This document shows, one piece after another, positions 1 to 15,600 of a stretch of DNA of 64,000 bases. How positions within the stretch are numbered: position 1 is the stretch's first letter; each line of letters starts with the position of its first letter. The notes beneath the pieces are model-generated. The model was given only the letters and a program-made list of their open reading frames with translations. It was not told the DNA's origin and ran no database searches. Source of the stretch: Oxyruncus cristatus (taxonomy: Eukaryota; Chordata; Aves; Passeriformes; Cotingidae); assembly GCA_013399855.1 (NCBI GenBank), contig VXAY01007414.1, positions 496,625 through 560,624 on the forward strand, in the 5' to 3' direction. The position numbers were made by a program, and so were the translations under genes.

Positions 1-3000
1 TAAACTAAGATATGGATTTATTGTTAATGATCCATCTTCTAGTGTGACTGAGTTCAACAGCAAACAGACTGAATATCTGTCAACAGGCTAAACTTTCTTT
101 GGTCAAGAAACTTTATCTGTTAATATTTTATTTTCCTAGTTCAGCAGGGAGACATTTTTCAAAGGTTTCTTGTTGATAGTTGTGGCAAAGAAACTAAGGT
201 AAAATGCTCAAAGTGAGTGCCTGTCAAATTAAAGGTAGACACAATACACAAGTGAAAACTATAAAAAAAATTAGGGTAGATACTAATGTAATCATACAAC
301 ATTATATACAGTGATGAGTATAGAGATCTATTTATAAGTATATTGATACGCTGAACAGGCAGATCTGTGTGGACCATGTCTACCTGTAAAATTACTACAG
401 AAAGATGTCACATCTGTCACCGTGCTCCATGTGCACCTGAATTCAAAGCATTTGGCATTTAGGGTGGCAAAAGCAGCGGTTCCAGCTTTAGAACACATTG
501 TTTATTTGTTTACATCTTGCAATTTTTTTGTATTCTGCCAGTAAAATCTCTGGTTTTAATGGTCCAACAAGCAGGTAAGGAATCAATTACCTGAACATGT
601 ATGGACATGCATTTACACACTTCCTTGACAACAACATACTCGGAGATCTTTCCCTAGTCTAGTAAAGTGAGTTGTGCATATTTGTTGATGTCGTAGAGGA
701 TTATTGTGACGAACCTCGTTAATTAACTAGTCCATCTAGAAAAGGAAAAAAGAAGAATTGCATTTTTGGTAGAGGTATGTCCTCATGGGGCACTCAGTGC
801 AAGTTTATTTATTGTCATTTGACAGACACAGTTGTGGTGTGCATTTTACCTTCAAATGTTTTCTCCTCTGTTATCTGTTACTTTTGTTTGGGCATTTCCA
901 GTTTCTTTGCAGGGAAGCAGTGTATTTTACTTTTTATCAAACTTTCAAGTCTTAATAGTATTGTTTGCAGATCAGGTCCAGGAAACATTTTCAGTCTGAT
1001 CACCCTACACAGATGTGTCATGTTTTACATTTCTGAAAGATAACCTGCATTGTCAGCCAAAGAACCATTACTCTTTAGATGCAATATTCTACTACTTATC
1101 TTTCTCCTTATTTTTTCTATGCTTAGTTGCTTGAGGTTTCTTAGTTTTATTTTATTTCATTACAGCAATATGCCAATACCTAAGCTGTTTTCATTTTTTT
1201 CTTCCTTTGTTCTGTTGTTAAGGGACAGAATTATGCCTGTTTCTCTAAGTTGGTCTTGTCCTCTTGGTGTCTGGTTTAAGGAGTTTACTTATATTGACTG
1301 CTGTTTAGGTTAGGGATTTGACTTTTTTTTAATGATAGAATATAATTTTTTACGTAATTTTACTAGCTGAACATTGAGAATAAAAGGACTATTTCAATAT
1401 TAATTGAAACTCCCCATATTCCAGAAAATTTGCATAGAATGGAGGAGGTGTAATCAACTCCACTTAGTTTTTCAGTCTGGTGACATGAATTTTCAATGCA
1501 TCCAGAAATTATGGGAGGGTTTACTCATGATAAACTGTGGTATTTTCTGGTGCTTCAGCTCAAAGAAAACAGTAAAATCAGCTAGTGGGATGAATTTGCA
1601 GATTGTACAAGATAGGGAAAGAGTCAACAATGTTCTTAGTACAAAATGATCTGCATGAACTGATTAACTCAAAGCAGTAAAGCAATTTTCAGTGCAGCCA
1701 GATGTCACGACGTACGTGCAGGAGCACAGACCATGGGCCATGCAAGATCCTGAGGACTTGGGCATATGAAGCACAGAAGAAATTGAGAGCTGTTTTGAAT
1801 ATTCAACCAATACTGACCTCTTGATATGACTTGGAGTGGGAGAGCCTGCATGGCCTCGGGATTTGTAGGAGCAGGGGACTTTTGAGTAATGCGAGGAAGA
1901 TGGCACTGCTTACCCAACTGAAATTGAAGGAATTACTCGTAAAAGGTTTTTTCTAGTTCTGCTTTCCCCAATTTCACAAGAGCATCGAATTGTGCAGACC
2001 AGGAGAAACCGTCTACCTAATAGCCTGAAGAGATTATTCATCAGAGTAAGCCGGATTTCCCAACTTTAGTCAAGATCCAAACATCTTGAAATCAAGATGA
2101 GATGCACACTCTTTGGAGTCCCTGTTTTTACATGAGGAGAACTATCCACTGGAATAGGTGTTTGTTGGCTTTTTTGTTTTGGTTTGTTTTGGGTTTGTAA
2201 TATATGCTTTATTATAACAGAAATTAATTTGTATTAGCCCCATTGTCTGTGTTCAGACTAGTAGGTTCCTCTTAACTAAATCTTGGTTTGTGAGTTTTAA
2301 TTTTCAGTAGTAATGTGAGCATTTCTACTTTTCTTCTCTTTAAACAATCAGAAAATTTATAATAGCAGGTTGTGGGATACTAGCTTTTCTGCTTCTATGT
2401 GTTACTTGGAGATGAAATCTTTCCAATAATAGGGTAGCAGATTGGAGAAATAGTCATATGAACAAAGAACTGTTGAACCCTTTGAATTAAAATAAAAGCA
2501 GTGCTACTCTCCACCTTAATCAACAGAAGGGGCTGTTTGGGCCATAGGGTTTTTCTATTTCTTTTCTGTTTACAGATTTACAAAGAGAATTTTCAAAAGT
2601 TGTCTTCAGGTCTTCCTTCAGAGCATAGTTGCAATATAATTGCAAGGTATGTGTTGGGGAAGAGGGAGCGAGTAAAAAAAGATAGCAGTGATGATGGTTT
2701 TCAAATAATATATGTTCAAGAGCAGGAAGAAAGCAATTACTGAAAGGTTAGCCCAGATTATTATTCATGAGTTTTCTAAGCTTTTAAACAAATTGTTGTG
2801 CAAATGTTCACAACCTTACCATTCTCTCTCTCTCAGAAGGTGTTCAGATCCCCACATGTGCGATAGATCAAGTGTAGTTCCAAAAATAGGTGTGTTGTTT
2901 GTGCTTGCAGTTGCAGATGATCTTGTTATGGCAGCGGAGTTTCTGGAAGGAGTTATCTGGGGGCTGTGTGGATCCTTTCTCACTTCAGTTCCTCTTACAG

Positions 3001-4771
3001 CTGGGAGCTGCTACTGTACTGTAGAACAACCCTCTCCTTTTTGGGCGCCGTGCTTTGGTTTCAAAGCCAAATGCAATTAAGTCATCCTGATTAGATCATT
3101 AGAGCCTTCAGTGAAATCTGCTCAGTAACATGCCTGAACTTTTGCTATGGTTCCAAATGAATAATTTTTTGGTATTTGACTTTGCTTTGAAATGTGGAGT
3201 GCTCTTTGCCCAAAGGGGTATCTGGTTTTGTATAAACATGGAAGGTTTCAGACCATTTGAGGGACACAGTGCAGAATAATTCAGCCGTGCTGAAGATCTG
3301 AAGTATTTCAGCAATATCATTAACAGTGTATTCTGTATCTGCTTCATCTTGTTAAAAATTTACAAGAGGCCTCCTTACAAACACGCCTGGAAGAGCTCAC
3401 CAGGCAGAAGTAGCTGAGACCCTTCCCTCCCGTGTAACTGCTGCATGTGACCCTGTGTACATTCAGCACCGGGCATAAAGTTTTTAAGGGCATCTCCCTC
3501 CCCAGACCCATTGCTCCTGTGGTACACCATGTGCCTCTAGAGTGGTAACTGAGTGTTGCAAAGTATTGAACATTGGATATTGAATATTCTCAGTGCCAAA
3601 GATGGCACGAGGGCATTATTTATCAGCAAAGGTAAATCTTAGAGAAAATACTTTGAAAACTGGGATCCCTTTCACATGCCGTGTGGCACTGAGCTATTTT
3701 CTGTGGCAAGACTCAGCTTTTATTACAGTGGTCTATGGGAATGCACAGCCACCAGATGCATGTGGCAGGTTTACTTTGCATGTCTTCACGGTATCGTTGG
3801 GGTAAGACATGGCCATAAGAATCACCAGTTGTAGAAAATAGAGGTAGGAGTGTAAAGGTGAATGATGAAAATGCAGATATGAAACTGGGAAGACAGAATA
3901 TACAGAAGAAATCCCCTAAACATCTGACACCACTAGCTGTGCCTCCACCTACTTGAAAGTAGTTGGAGCGTTTCTTGTGAGCACTCCGGGTTTGTTTGTT
4001 TGTTTTCAATGCTCGAAATTCAGAGAGATTTACTTCAGGAATAATCACTGCTCAACATGAGTTAGGCTAGCAGAATTTGACTGCTGACAATATCTGAGAA
4101 CCAAAACATGTCTCTGTTTGGGTTCAGGTACATTGTTGTTACTGCCTAGTATGTTTTAGTAAATAGTAAGCAGTTGTTGTTTTCTTCTGTAAGATCTGAA
4201 TATTTACTGGCAGATTGGGGCTGTCTTGTTTGGTTCTGGGTAAAGCAAGCAGTTACAACTGAAGCATAAATAGGATGATGGGATCTACATGCTTTATTTA
4301 GCAAGTAATTTAAGGTATATTAGTGTGGACCTCTTTGTCAGAAACACAACAGCCAGTGAAAATTCTAAGTGAAGTCTGGTAATAGGGCACATTATTTCTT
4401 TTATTCTCCATGGCATCAAACTAATAATTGATAGTTAACACCATTTTGATGAGTCTTGTTATAGAAGCTAGACTGTTAAAACTACTAATTTTCAGAGTTC
4501 CAAGCTTTTGTTTGGAGTTTCTAGAAATACAGCATTGATGCTTCAGACTTTGCATCAGCTCTGTCACTAAATTCAACTATATGAATAGTTGACTTCCTCC
4601 TTCCAGCATAATGTGTTCTTCACAGTAAGCATTTTTGTGTGCTCCTCTGAACCATTCCAGTGAACACAGGAAAATCAAGAAAAGGAATAATAGCCTGAAA
4701 CATAGTTGGCAAACATTTTATACTTTAATACTGAAATGTGTTTCTTTTTTCAGTAAGTTTACTAAAATTAC

Positions 4772-4787
4772 TTTTTTTTTTTTTTTT
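4772..4787. repeat. Poly-T tract
   Basis: Sixteen consecutive T. On the minus strand this is a poly-A run, but no retrocopy is recognisable beside it. Confidence 0.9.
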
Positions 4788-5672
4788 GAAAGTACAGTGC
4801 CTTAGGAAAGCTATAGTACTTGCTAGGGAGGTCATATTTATTAACCAGAAAATAGTAATTGGAAAAGAGATGAAGCATGGTCTGTTGCTTTAGCAATTAT
4901 CCTTTGAATTGGCCAATTTCCAACTGTAAAGAGGTCTAGAAGGATTTTGTCCCATTTCTGCCTCCTAAGGTGTTTTTTTCCCACTAGCACACTGATAAAA
5001 GGTTTCTTGTGAGGCTTGTATTTTTCCAATAGACAGAGGAAATCTAAATTGCCTCTGGCTTTTTTCTTGGTTCTGATGAGTTAAGCCTAGTCCGGAAAGA
5101 ATACGTACAAAATGGAGAGATTCAATTTGGACATGTGTTTTTCTGTTAATAGAGGATGTTGTGAAATAGCAGATTCAGGCATTAGGAATGCAGCACTTTG
5201 AGGTGGTAGGTTGTGACTGTACTTGCAGCAATTTGCATAACATTTTCTGCAGGTATTTATCAGTTTACTTTTATTGCTATTTCACTTCCTGTGATAAGAA
5301 GTGGAAGACCCCATTTGCAAACTATGCTGGCCAAAGGAAGTGCTGCCCTTCCTGATCCCACTATTCCATACCCAATAGAAAGACTTTTCCATTTACGCAG
5401 TTACTGATTTTGCCTTTTTTGTGCTGCATCAGTTTTGACTACGGAAGAGATGCACTTTATCTTACCCAAAAAGGTCAGATACTTGGAGAAATTTTTCCAG
5501 CACTTTGGTGTCTTGTGATGCACTTTTAAAATACTACTTTATTATTGCTTTTAGCCACAAAGGCAAATATTAAAAGCACTCAGGAAATACCAGGTAATTC
5601 ATAAGGCATATGTGAATGTGAGGTATAGTCAGTCAGATGCAGATGTTCCTGGCCCACTCGTGGTTTGTGGCA

Positions 5673-5739
5673 GGAGAGAGAGAGAGGGAGAGGGAGAGGA
5701 AGAGAGAGAGAGAGAGAGAGTGTGTGTGTGTGTGTGTGT
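5673..5739. repeat. (GA)n(GT)n compound microsatellite
   Basis: A purine-only GA/GGA tract of about 48 bases runs directly into nine GT repeats ending at 5739. Both halves are simple repeats; length is probably variable between individuals. Confidence 0.95.
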
Positions 5740-8700
5740 CCTGGCTCTTAACGTGTGACTGACTTTTCTTCTTCTTGCATGTGAATTAAATGAAACTTAA
5801 TTTATTCCATATATTGCCATATACTTTCCCCCCCATAAGTGATGACAATATTTGATGCAGCAGTGCATGCAAGTGCAATTGAGGTGCCATCACAGGGGCC
5901 ATGACTGGAAGAGCTGCTATGTCCTTGTTTCACTTCACCTGCACCAACATGTATCAAGTATAGCTGGAGAGCTAGCAAAAATTGCTACTTGGGGATTTGC
6001 CAACAGATTTAAACATATGCAGGTCTATAGCTGACACCTGGCAGGTGAAGGGTGTGTGGCTGAAGCTCAGTCCCCCACTGCTCGTAGCTCCCTCAAACTG
6101 CCCAGTGTGAGGCAATTTAGGAGAGATCTGTAGCCAGCTTAACTTATCTGAGCCATAACATGGCTTTTATGGCCTCTGCTTTAAGGAGCTGAGGATGTTC
6201 AGAGTGGCTGATAGCTGCTTGCCTTGTCATCCCTGCAGTGGAAATCAGGCGTATCCCACCCATTAATGTGGTCCAGAGTTTGAGGGCTCATCTGAAAATC
6301 GGTTTGTTCACCCTGAGAAGGTTAACATTTGGTAGGGGATTTTTGTTTGTTTGTTTGCTAGCTTGGAGTATACACTTGATGAAGTAACAGGAGTTTGCAA
6401 ACTGTTTTACCTGTTACTTGGGCCTTTAACATGCTTTTCTCAGACCTCACACAGTAAATACTGCAGCTGGAGTTGCAGACTTTAATAAGCAGCTATCTGT
6501 TGTAGCTCCTCAGAAGAAAGGTCTCAAAGGGTAAGTGCTGTTTTGTTCCCCTTTCCCCCCGTCCTCATTTTAAATGCTATCTAAAAAGGATTTTTTCTAG
6601 ACCATATGTTACCATTTTTTTAGCATTTACTAAGCCATAAAAAGAGACTTGCCCACTTTCACAATAGTTTTTGTTCCAAGTTTCCTTAAAGTATTTCATG
6701 CAAAGAGAATATGCAGGCTCAGTTAACTAGATTGAAAGGATTCATGATGGGAGAATATATTTTCAAATTGGCATTGTCCACAGAATGCTTTTAAAGATAT
6801 CTGTGGGGTTTTTTGTACTCTTACACCACAAAAACGTATTTTTTTTTTTTAATTTTCATTTGCTTTTCAGGCAAGAAAAAATATTATCTAGCTAATGTAG
6901 AAACATACTTTTCTGGATGTTCTTCGCTTATGTTTTTTTTTTCTTCATATTCTTCTACTGTCTGCCTCTCATTCCTCTTGGTAGAACAATTTCAGTTTTC
7001 CTTCAGCACAGAAGTTATCTTTATAATTGTCAGTGCAGGCAATACTTTTGGAGAGCTCAATTTACCCTTATCAGTCAAACCTCTGCTAAAGAAGGGTCTG
7101 TCTTTTTAATGGAGAAACAATGTTTTTTGTAGATTTTTAGACCATTAATTTATAAATCATGTAATCTGACACTGAATTATCCCTATGTCATATAAACAAG
7201 TGGCCATATGCATTGAAACTTCACACTTTTGATTTCCAAAATTCAGCAAATGCTGTCCTGACAATTATTACCACTGAATACCTCAAATGAGAGGTACCTC
7301 CTGAGAGTACCTCCCTGAGAAATCTCTTAAAAGCTTTCAATTTTCCAGACAGGGAGATTTAAATGAAATTTATAAGAAAAAGTAATGGATATTGGGAAGG
7401 AATCTAAACCATTACTTATAAAATCAACAAACAGTCCCTCAGTTCACATCCCAAAGCAGTCTGTGGAAACATCAATTTCTTGAATTACCAGTGAATCAGA
7501 AGAGACATCTAAGTATTACTGCTACTTGGTCCTTTCCTTATGCCCTGCTTTCTTCTGTTAGAGCTCTGTCAGAAAGATATATCACATGAAATTATTTATT
7601 AATAGCTTCTGAAATAAAAAAAATATTATTTCTTTTTAGAATTCAGTGTTCCTTCAGAAAGATGAAACCTAATCTTATTTCTTTCAGCAGTGTTGTACAG
7701 CTTACACCCTTACCTTATTGGATACTATTGAAAGTACTAGCCATTTATTCAGTTTCTGAGATAAACAGAACTGAAAGCTCAGTCAATGCATGTCAGAGCA
7801 GATATGATCACACTGGATTTTTCTTTCCACTTTGCTTTCTTACACTACCTAACCTTCAGTGAACTCCCTGTAACATCTGCTTTCACAGAATTCTCCTTAA
7901 CCCACCTTCATTGTCAGGCTCGATTTTCTGTTTGATTTTTAGAAATAGAGAAGTAATGATACTTCTGGGAATTTCAATAACTAGAGAAAAATGACTGATG
8001 ATGGGAACTCGTTTAAGAGGGTTAAAGGGATAATAGGGTAATGCAGTCAATGTGAATAGAAGTCTTGAATATGTTCATCTCTTCATAAGAACTTAGTACT
8101 CCCTTTTGAGTCAACCAAATCAGAGTACCTCTTTAGTTTTGAATTACTTTTGCTCAAAACCTTCAGGATTAAAAAAAGCAATCTTCTAAAGGATCCTATA
8201 GGACAGAATACTTGTCATACAACCATTATCTGCCACATAAACCGTCTTTGCATCTCCTTTCTGAGTGGATGAGAATAAGAGCTATGTTTTCTAGTTAGTC
8301 AGCGTGGAGATTATTCCTGGGAACAACAATGCCTGTGTCATCAGTTTGTGAACAGCATGTTGAATAGTATGGCACTGCTGAGTATATCTCAGGGTCATGA
8401 TTTCTCTCAATCAGAATTGATACAAGTACAAGCAAGAAGATAACATTATGAAGACATTGAAGGGAATGTATGTACCTCTGCAATGCACACTTAAATGCTG
8501 TAACCCATCATGCGCTGAGTTTGCTTTGCTAACAGCTGCATCAGAGAATAGGAGGTCTTGATGTTTGGAAATAGACAATATACGTTTCACGGCTGTTTGG
8601 AGAAAAAAGTTATATTTGTATCCAGAAAAACAGGCAAGTGAAGAATGGGGAACAGAGACCCCCCAAAAAAGTAAGCATTGCTCCATGGCCAAAATAGGAA

Positions 8701-9556
8701 TAATTTTCTAGTTTCCAAGATAACACTATGACAGAGCAGGCAAAAGCTACCACAGAATGTCTACAGAGTCTAAGAGCACATTTATTTTCACAAGATTAGG
8801 CACCTTCACCCATATTTAGACACATCTAAAAGGACCACTGCTATTATGTTTTGCTTCAAAAGTCCGACAGAATCACCTGCTGGAAAGTGAATTCTTCTCA
8901 GAAAATTCCTGAAAGAACAATACATTAGAGCCCATTCTTTCTTCACTTTGAATCTTTCAAATCTATTGTTGAGGCTTAAAGAGGGTAACCTGTAGGGATG
9001 CCTGTAGTAAAACACATTCCACGAGCTTCTGTGGAGTCAGGATTCCTTCTGTATGCATACCTGTAAATCATGAGACATGTGCTCTCAGTAGTATCAGTAA
9101 CCAGGCAAATGAATAATCTCAAGTACAGACCTACATTATGTTCTGGCTACAGTATTTATTGGCTAGTGAAGGCTGTACCATGTAATTAGAAGAGACTGAG
9201 ACACAGTTTTTTCAAATATTTTTTCAAATACCTTTTTTGTTTGAACAGATAACATTGTCTTTTGCTAAGTTCAGGAGAGAGAAAGCACTGAGGAATATGA
9301 GATCATTGATTATTCACACAAGAGCAGAAGAAGCTATGTTCTGCTTGTCTGGTTTTGTCTACTAACGCTTACTTAATTTTAAAGTTTTAACATTTGGTTT
9401 GATAAATTCTCAGCAGTTCTGAGAATACTATGTGCTAAAATGTGCATATATACTGAAAGAAAAGTAAGTCAGCAAAGAGAAAATTCAAATGCACATACTC
9501 TTTTCACTACCTCTCCCTCTGATATGCAGAAAATATATCTATTGGCTCGTATTGAT

Positions 9557-9670
9557 CATAGAATGGTTTGATTTAGAAGGGACCTTAAAGATCATCTAGT
9601 TCCAACCCCCCTGCCATGGGCAGAGACACCTTTCAATAAACCTCTCCATTCAGCCTGTTCAAGGACACCT
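9557..9670 (-). mobile_element. CR1 3'-end scrap
   Basis: About 110 bases of the CR1 3' region in antisense. The + strand starts CATAGAATGGTTTGA, continues AGAAGGGACCTTAAAGATC and ATCTAGTTCCAACCCCCCTG, then becomes diverged after GGGACACCT-like sequence (here CAGAGACACCT). Only the terminal part is present, as is common for strongly 5'-truncated CR1 copies. Confidence 0.88.
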
Positions 9671-12600
9671 GCAGAGATTATTAGAGTTGCTTTCTCCTAA
9701 TTTTTGATACTTTGTCATTTATGAGTGATGTTACCATTGTAGCTGTAAAGCTTTTTGATGAATGAAGGTGTTAACATGTAAAGATCCCAACGTGGGAAAT
9801 GTTAAAGCATTTGAAGAGAAGACATGTACAATACAAGTAGACAAGATTTTAGAAAGACACCTCTCTTAGTAGCACATAAGAATATGGAATTGCACATTCC
9901 TTTCTGCCTGAATGTGTTATATCCCCTCCCCCACCTTGTCCTTGGAAAAAACCCTCAACTGTATTGCAAATTATTGTTCATTGGCGTGGGGCCTGGCTCC
10001 TTACAAGTTGGAAACCATTTTATATGCTGTAGAATCTTTTCAGTTTTAAAGCCCTGTGTTGGCTTGTGAACAATGATGACATCAACTCTTGAGATCCAAC
10101 TCTAGTTCTGTTCCCTGTTCTGTAAGGTTTATAAAGTCAGTAGCATTTGTCTTTGTTTCCAAATGGGATATATTTAAACTGACATTTCTGATTAATGAGT
10201 TGATGTTATGGTTTGTTTATTATTGGTTTTATATTGTATCCCTCAAATGTAAGTAGATAATTTTAAGAAGAAAGTTTTGCAATACATAATAAAACATATT
10301 GCAATAACAACATCTGAACAATATATAATTTTTTATTATCTATATATAAATCTGAAATTGTAATTAATATTTAAATATCCTTATCAATGAAAACTTGCAG
10401 TGTTGTTTTGCAATAGCAATGCCACAATAATTTTCCATTGCCTAGAGTTGGCTGGAGTTAATTAGCCCCTAGCACCATAGCAGTGATATCTGATTGTATC
10501 AAAACCAGAATTTACTCAGGACCTTGCAGAATTTCACTGTTTGTGTACAACATCATATGTACTTAATATTTATCTCACTTGTATGAGATAACTGATATTA
10601 TGAGAGAATAAGACTGACTTTTTCTCCTGGATTCCACTCTAATTACTCTATAACTATTCAAGTGTAAGCTGGTATATGCTGCACAAAGGCATTTCTGAGC
10701 TCAAATCTCTCTTGTAATTGTGTAAATGACAAGTATGTGTTTAAGAAAGGGTAGAAGGTAATAAATTCAGTTAATAATAAAACAGGTAGGCTTTTTATGT
10801 TTGATGTTGTAGTTCAAAGTTTTAGGTGTTCTAAGGGAAAATGTAGGAGACTATGCTTAGCAAAACCTCCCTACTGTGCTGAGGCTGTGATCCCTACAAG
10901 AGGTTAAGAGCAAGCTTAATGTGGTGTATAAATGTAATACTTTTCTGTAGCAGTTTTCCCTGCAGTATGCTGGAAACTGTTCCTGAGTTAATTATTGCAA
11001 AAGCCACGTAAGGTAGAGAGGTACTGTGAGTTCTGTTCTATATGGTGGGCCAAGGACAAGAGAAGTGGTTTTGTAAGGACTGAAATGGGAAGCAGAGATT
11101 AACACTCAGACTATAGAAAGCTATGAATGGATCAAATTTATTCACGCTTTCTCTGAGGTCAAGGGAATTCCGATGTACAAAGTTTTCTAAGAACACTTTA
11201 GTATATTAGAAATAGTTGGTAAGAGAACACTTTCCAAGGAATGAGTTATCCATTGATTTTTCTTACCCAAGTTACCCTCAGTGAGTGTTCTCTAAATTTT
11301 TTCTGCTCTACAACTTATTTTCTTAAAAGGAATTCGGAACATTGAAGCACAGAAATTAAGTGGGGTTTGGTTTTTCATAAAAGCTGAGCAGAAAAGCAGT
11401 CCCCAGGCATCCTGATGTAGGCAGGTACTATACTGCATGAACTCTTTCCCAAAGTTGTCTAGGGCAGTAGTTAAAATGGTGGTTCTTGGCCAAGACCTGA
11501 AGTTCCCATTATTTGGAGTTGTGAGCTTTAAGTTGTTAGAAAATGTGTCTATTAAAGTTATTTTGGAGGTACACAGCAGAAAGGTGGAACAAAATGTTTA
11601 TGCTGTCTTCTGAGTAACTACCCTAAAATTTTTTTTCTTTTTTTTTTTACTTTTGGGGCAGGGGAACAACTCCTGAAACCTTAGAATTTTGAATTGGAAG
11701 TAATTCAAATTTTTATCACTTCAAGTAGCTTTTATAAGATTTAACTGGATGAGCTGCTCACAGCCTAGAAAATTAGGTACACTTAATCAATATTGAAAAT
11801 CAAAATAAAGTCCAAAAGAAAGAACTTATAAAAGAAACATTACAATTAATTCTGAGCGATGGAAGATGACAAGTTCATGCATTTTTCTTCATTTCAGACA
11901 GTGTTGTTCTCAGTAGACCATCAGTTGTCATTGTATACACCATACTGTGCTTTTCAGTGATGGTTATTGTATGAATAACCAGGTCAGCCAGTTGTTTAAA
12001 TAAAGTTTGGAGAAAAATACCACAGAAAAATGAGAGAGAGAAACAGCTATATTCTTTAAACATATTTTCCCTATTATTCTTCCTTACTTTTCAAAATACT
12101 GGAGACAACTCATGAAAATCTTTTCCTTCTTAGATCATCATTGTTTTTTTATTCCTTTAAAAAGATTTATAGTATTTTTTTGTTGTCTTCAGCAATATAT
12201 TGTGATTCCAAGAAGAGATGATAAAGATAGGAGGGAGTGAAAAATAGGAAAAACAGACCATTGGAAACAAAGATACTGTATTTGTCTGATTGTCCCAATT
12301 TCTAACTGTGGGACAATTACAGAAAAATGGGAAACAATATTCTTGGCACTTACTTAGTAAAATTTCGTGTCTGAATCCATATTTACATTGTCAGATATCT
12401 CAGATACTACATGTTATTGACTGAAACCCCCCAAATGAATTCAAAATTGCTCCATGCTGTGCAAATGTTACCAGAACTAGTAGGAGGCACAGCTAGATAC
12501 CTCATTGTCAACTCTAAGCCTAATTAGGCAACCAACTCTGAGATCTTCGGCCACTGTTTTTTAGTCTTACAGGTCTGTACAATGGAGGCTTTTCACTTGC

Positions 12601-15600
12601 AGAATTTTACATCACAAAAGAGTGATGCAAGAGTCACATAGATTCAGCTCAGGTTCAGATTACCTTAAGAGAAACTAGACCAACTCATCATTTTTATTTC
12701 AGCCTGCACCAAACAGTCTGGGTTTGCGCTGTTGCACTGCGCAGTGATACTTGAATTCTCTAGCAGGGGACACAGGAATAATTTCTTTTATGTATTGGTT
12801 ACTTTTATGTGACATGTGGAAAGAGTCTGATAAGCGCCCATCCCTGTAGGTTCCGGCCCAAGGACAGCCAAACTATCTGTTTGTGTCTAACTTTGTTAAT
12901 GAAAATAGTCTCATGGACTTTTTATATGATTATTCTTAATTATGTGCTTAATTATATACTTTAAGCATAAAGCCAATACTGACATATACAATACCCTGCA
13001 GGTTCTTGCTTAAAAACCCCTAGACTTACAAGTTATCTAAGGTGAACAGGAAGTTACGTTTTCCCGTGTTATTGCATGTGAACTGGAGTATAAGTACAGT
13101 ACTTTATTTATGTTGAGACAGTGCAAAAATAAGCTGTTTCAACACAGCAACTCCACATGGGTGGAGAGACAGGAAAAGGGAGGAGACTGTGTGACCTTGG
13201 AGAACTTCTGAATCGCTTGAATACTAGACTGTTTTTTACTTTAAAGGTATAACTATTTTATATCTCTTTAAAAGTATGATTTGGCCTATGATCTGGATTC
13301 CCTTGAGGTTTTCCCTATGTGTCTAGTTCTAGGTGTTTGCTTTTCACATTTACTAAATATATGAAATTAAATAAAATAATATCTTAGCTATAATCCTCGC
13401 TAAATTTAAATGAAACAAAGGTTTTCAGCTTTTTTTTTTGTATTATTTTACAAAAACTGAGAAAAAGAGAAAAACAACAATGAAGACCCTTCTTTTTTTT
13501 CTGTTGTTTGGAAATCAAAACCAAAATAGTTTGCCTGTCTAATGCATGCCATTTTCAGCTCTAATGTTCAGTGAGTTCGAGCCAAAGAACCTATGCAGTT
13601 TGAGGAATGCTGTAGAGGTAGACTGTGCTGGAAAATGTAGGTCCTGAAACATAAGAACTCCTAATGTTTTTGTGTAGACGTCTTCCTTTTCTATCTCTCT
13701 GAGTGCACTCCTGGTTTACATTTTGCTGGTCTTTTTGTTTCCATGCTTCCTTTTCAACCATTTGTCAGTGGCCATCACCATCCCACCCCCTTCTCACCCC
13801 TGCCCCCTCGAGTTGTTTAAATGCTGTCTTGTAGATTGCAGTTGATCCTGTACATTGACTGTGTTTTCATGTGATAAAAGACTTCACCCTTTCCATACTT
13901 TGGCGGATACTTGTGTGCTTAACATTTCAGTTGGAAGAACCTCCCTGGCCTGATCCCAACTGGGTTACTGTCCTGACGTTTTTCCATCCCAGCATTGTTG
14001 AGAGACACCATTTTCTTGTATCCTCCCCACAAAACCATTGTGCACAGGAAATAGGCAGTTGATCCTCGTTTCCTTCCTTCCTTCAGTTTCAAGCTGTTTA
14101 AGAGGACTTATGAGTCAGCATCTCATTTAGTTGTGTATCATCATCTACATACTCATTTCTGGCCCTTTGTGTTCTCATTATCATTTCCCTGCAGCTTCAG
14201 TGATTTCATGTCTCTACAGGATTTCACCTGGAGACTGTAAACCTACAGAATGCCAATTGTCATTGTAATGTCCCAGGGTCCTAGCTTAACCTGCCTTTAC
14301 TTCATACAGTACTCCTCCCTTTCTCTGATTTTAGCCACTTCTTGTCTTAACTACTGTGTCCTCTTCCTGGGTGACCCATGATAAATGTAATATGTTTAAC
14401 GTGCTCTGCTTTTCTAAGGACTTCCCTTTTGAAATCCATCAGAATCATGAATCAAGGGCATATTACACAGACTGAAAAAATGGGAGAAACTTAACACTCG
14501 CCTTAATTTCTCCTCTTCTGCAGCGCTGCCAGTACCTCAGTGAAAAGGCACTCTGGGTTGTATGTCACTGCCAGCAAGAACAGCAGTGCTGCATTCCTGC
14601 GGAGGGAGCACATTGTGCTCCTAACACCCTTCTGTGACATTATTTCAGACTGACTCAGGGGGACAGATGTCTCCTACTAAATCACCAACACAAATGTCTC
14701 AAGCATCTGCGTTTTCCTCTGGAGACTTAGAATTTCAGTGTTCAACAGGCCTGATCCTGCTTAAAATGGTGAATACTTTCCTTTGATCTGCTTAGCAAGC
14801 AGATCCCACAAGGCAGACTTGCAGTTCCTTCACCCTTGCTTTGAGGGCTCTGGGGTAATGACTAATAGAATCAGTCAGCCCCAAGGTATTATAATCCCTG
14901 TCCTCCCTAAATTGCTGTGCAATAATCCTTTGGGTGCTACCTTACAGTGGTATTCACCAGACTTTTCGTACGACTTCATTTAATGACATCCAGCACATTC
15001 CTGGCAGCTTTACTTTTCTCCTTTGACTCTGAGTTTTCTATACCTTTTTCAAGGGCCACAACTTGCTCCATTTAGGTTTAAAGTTTAAAAGCAAGATGTT
15101 TTTAGCTGTTTCCCTTGTCTCTGGTACCTTTGTCATTACAATAAGGTCTGGCTCCCGAAATTAGTTTACCTCCATGTAACACCCCTTCCTGCTCCTACCT
15201 GCCATTAGTGATGCTCTGCAACTGTTCCTTGGCTGCATGCTCTGTCCCAGCCCTGGCTTCCACTCTCCTTGGCCTCTAATATTTCCCACCTTTTTCCAGA
15301 GGAAATTACTTATGCTCTTTCATGGATTTTTTTGCATATTACCTTTATATGTTCACCTGCCTGTATCAATCTGCATCTTCGCATGCTGGTCCGACACATA
15401 CAAGCATTGATACCTCTTGTATCCTGGCTGTTTGCTTTCACATCTCATAAAGACTTAACACTAGTTTCAACAGGAGCCTTTTTGCTCTGAGGGTATTTGC
15501 TAACAGACAGTGGAAATCCCTGTAATTTTTCCATCTCACTGGGAGGTGGCAGGCTGACATTTTGTAGATTTTCCATGAGCTATTAGAGCTGGTCAAGTAA

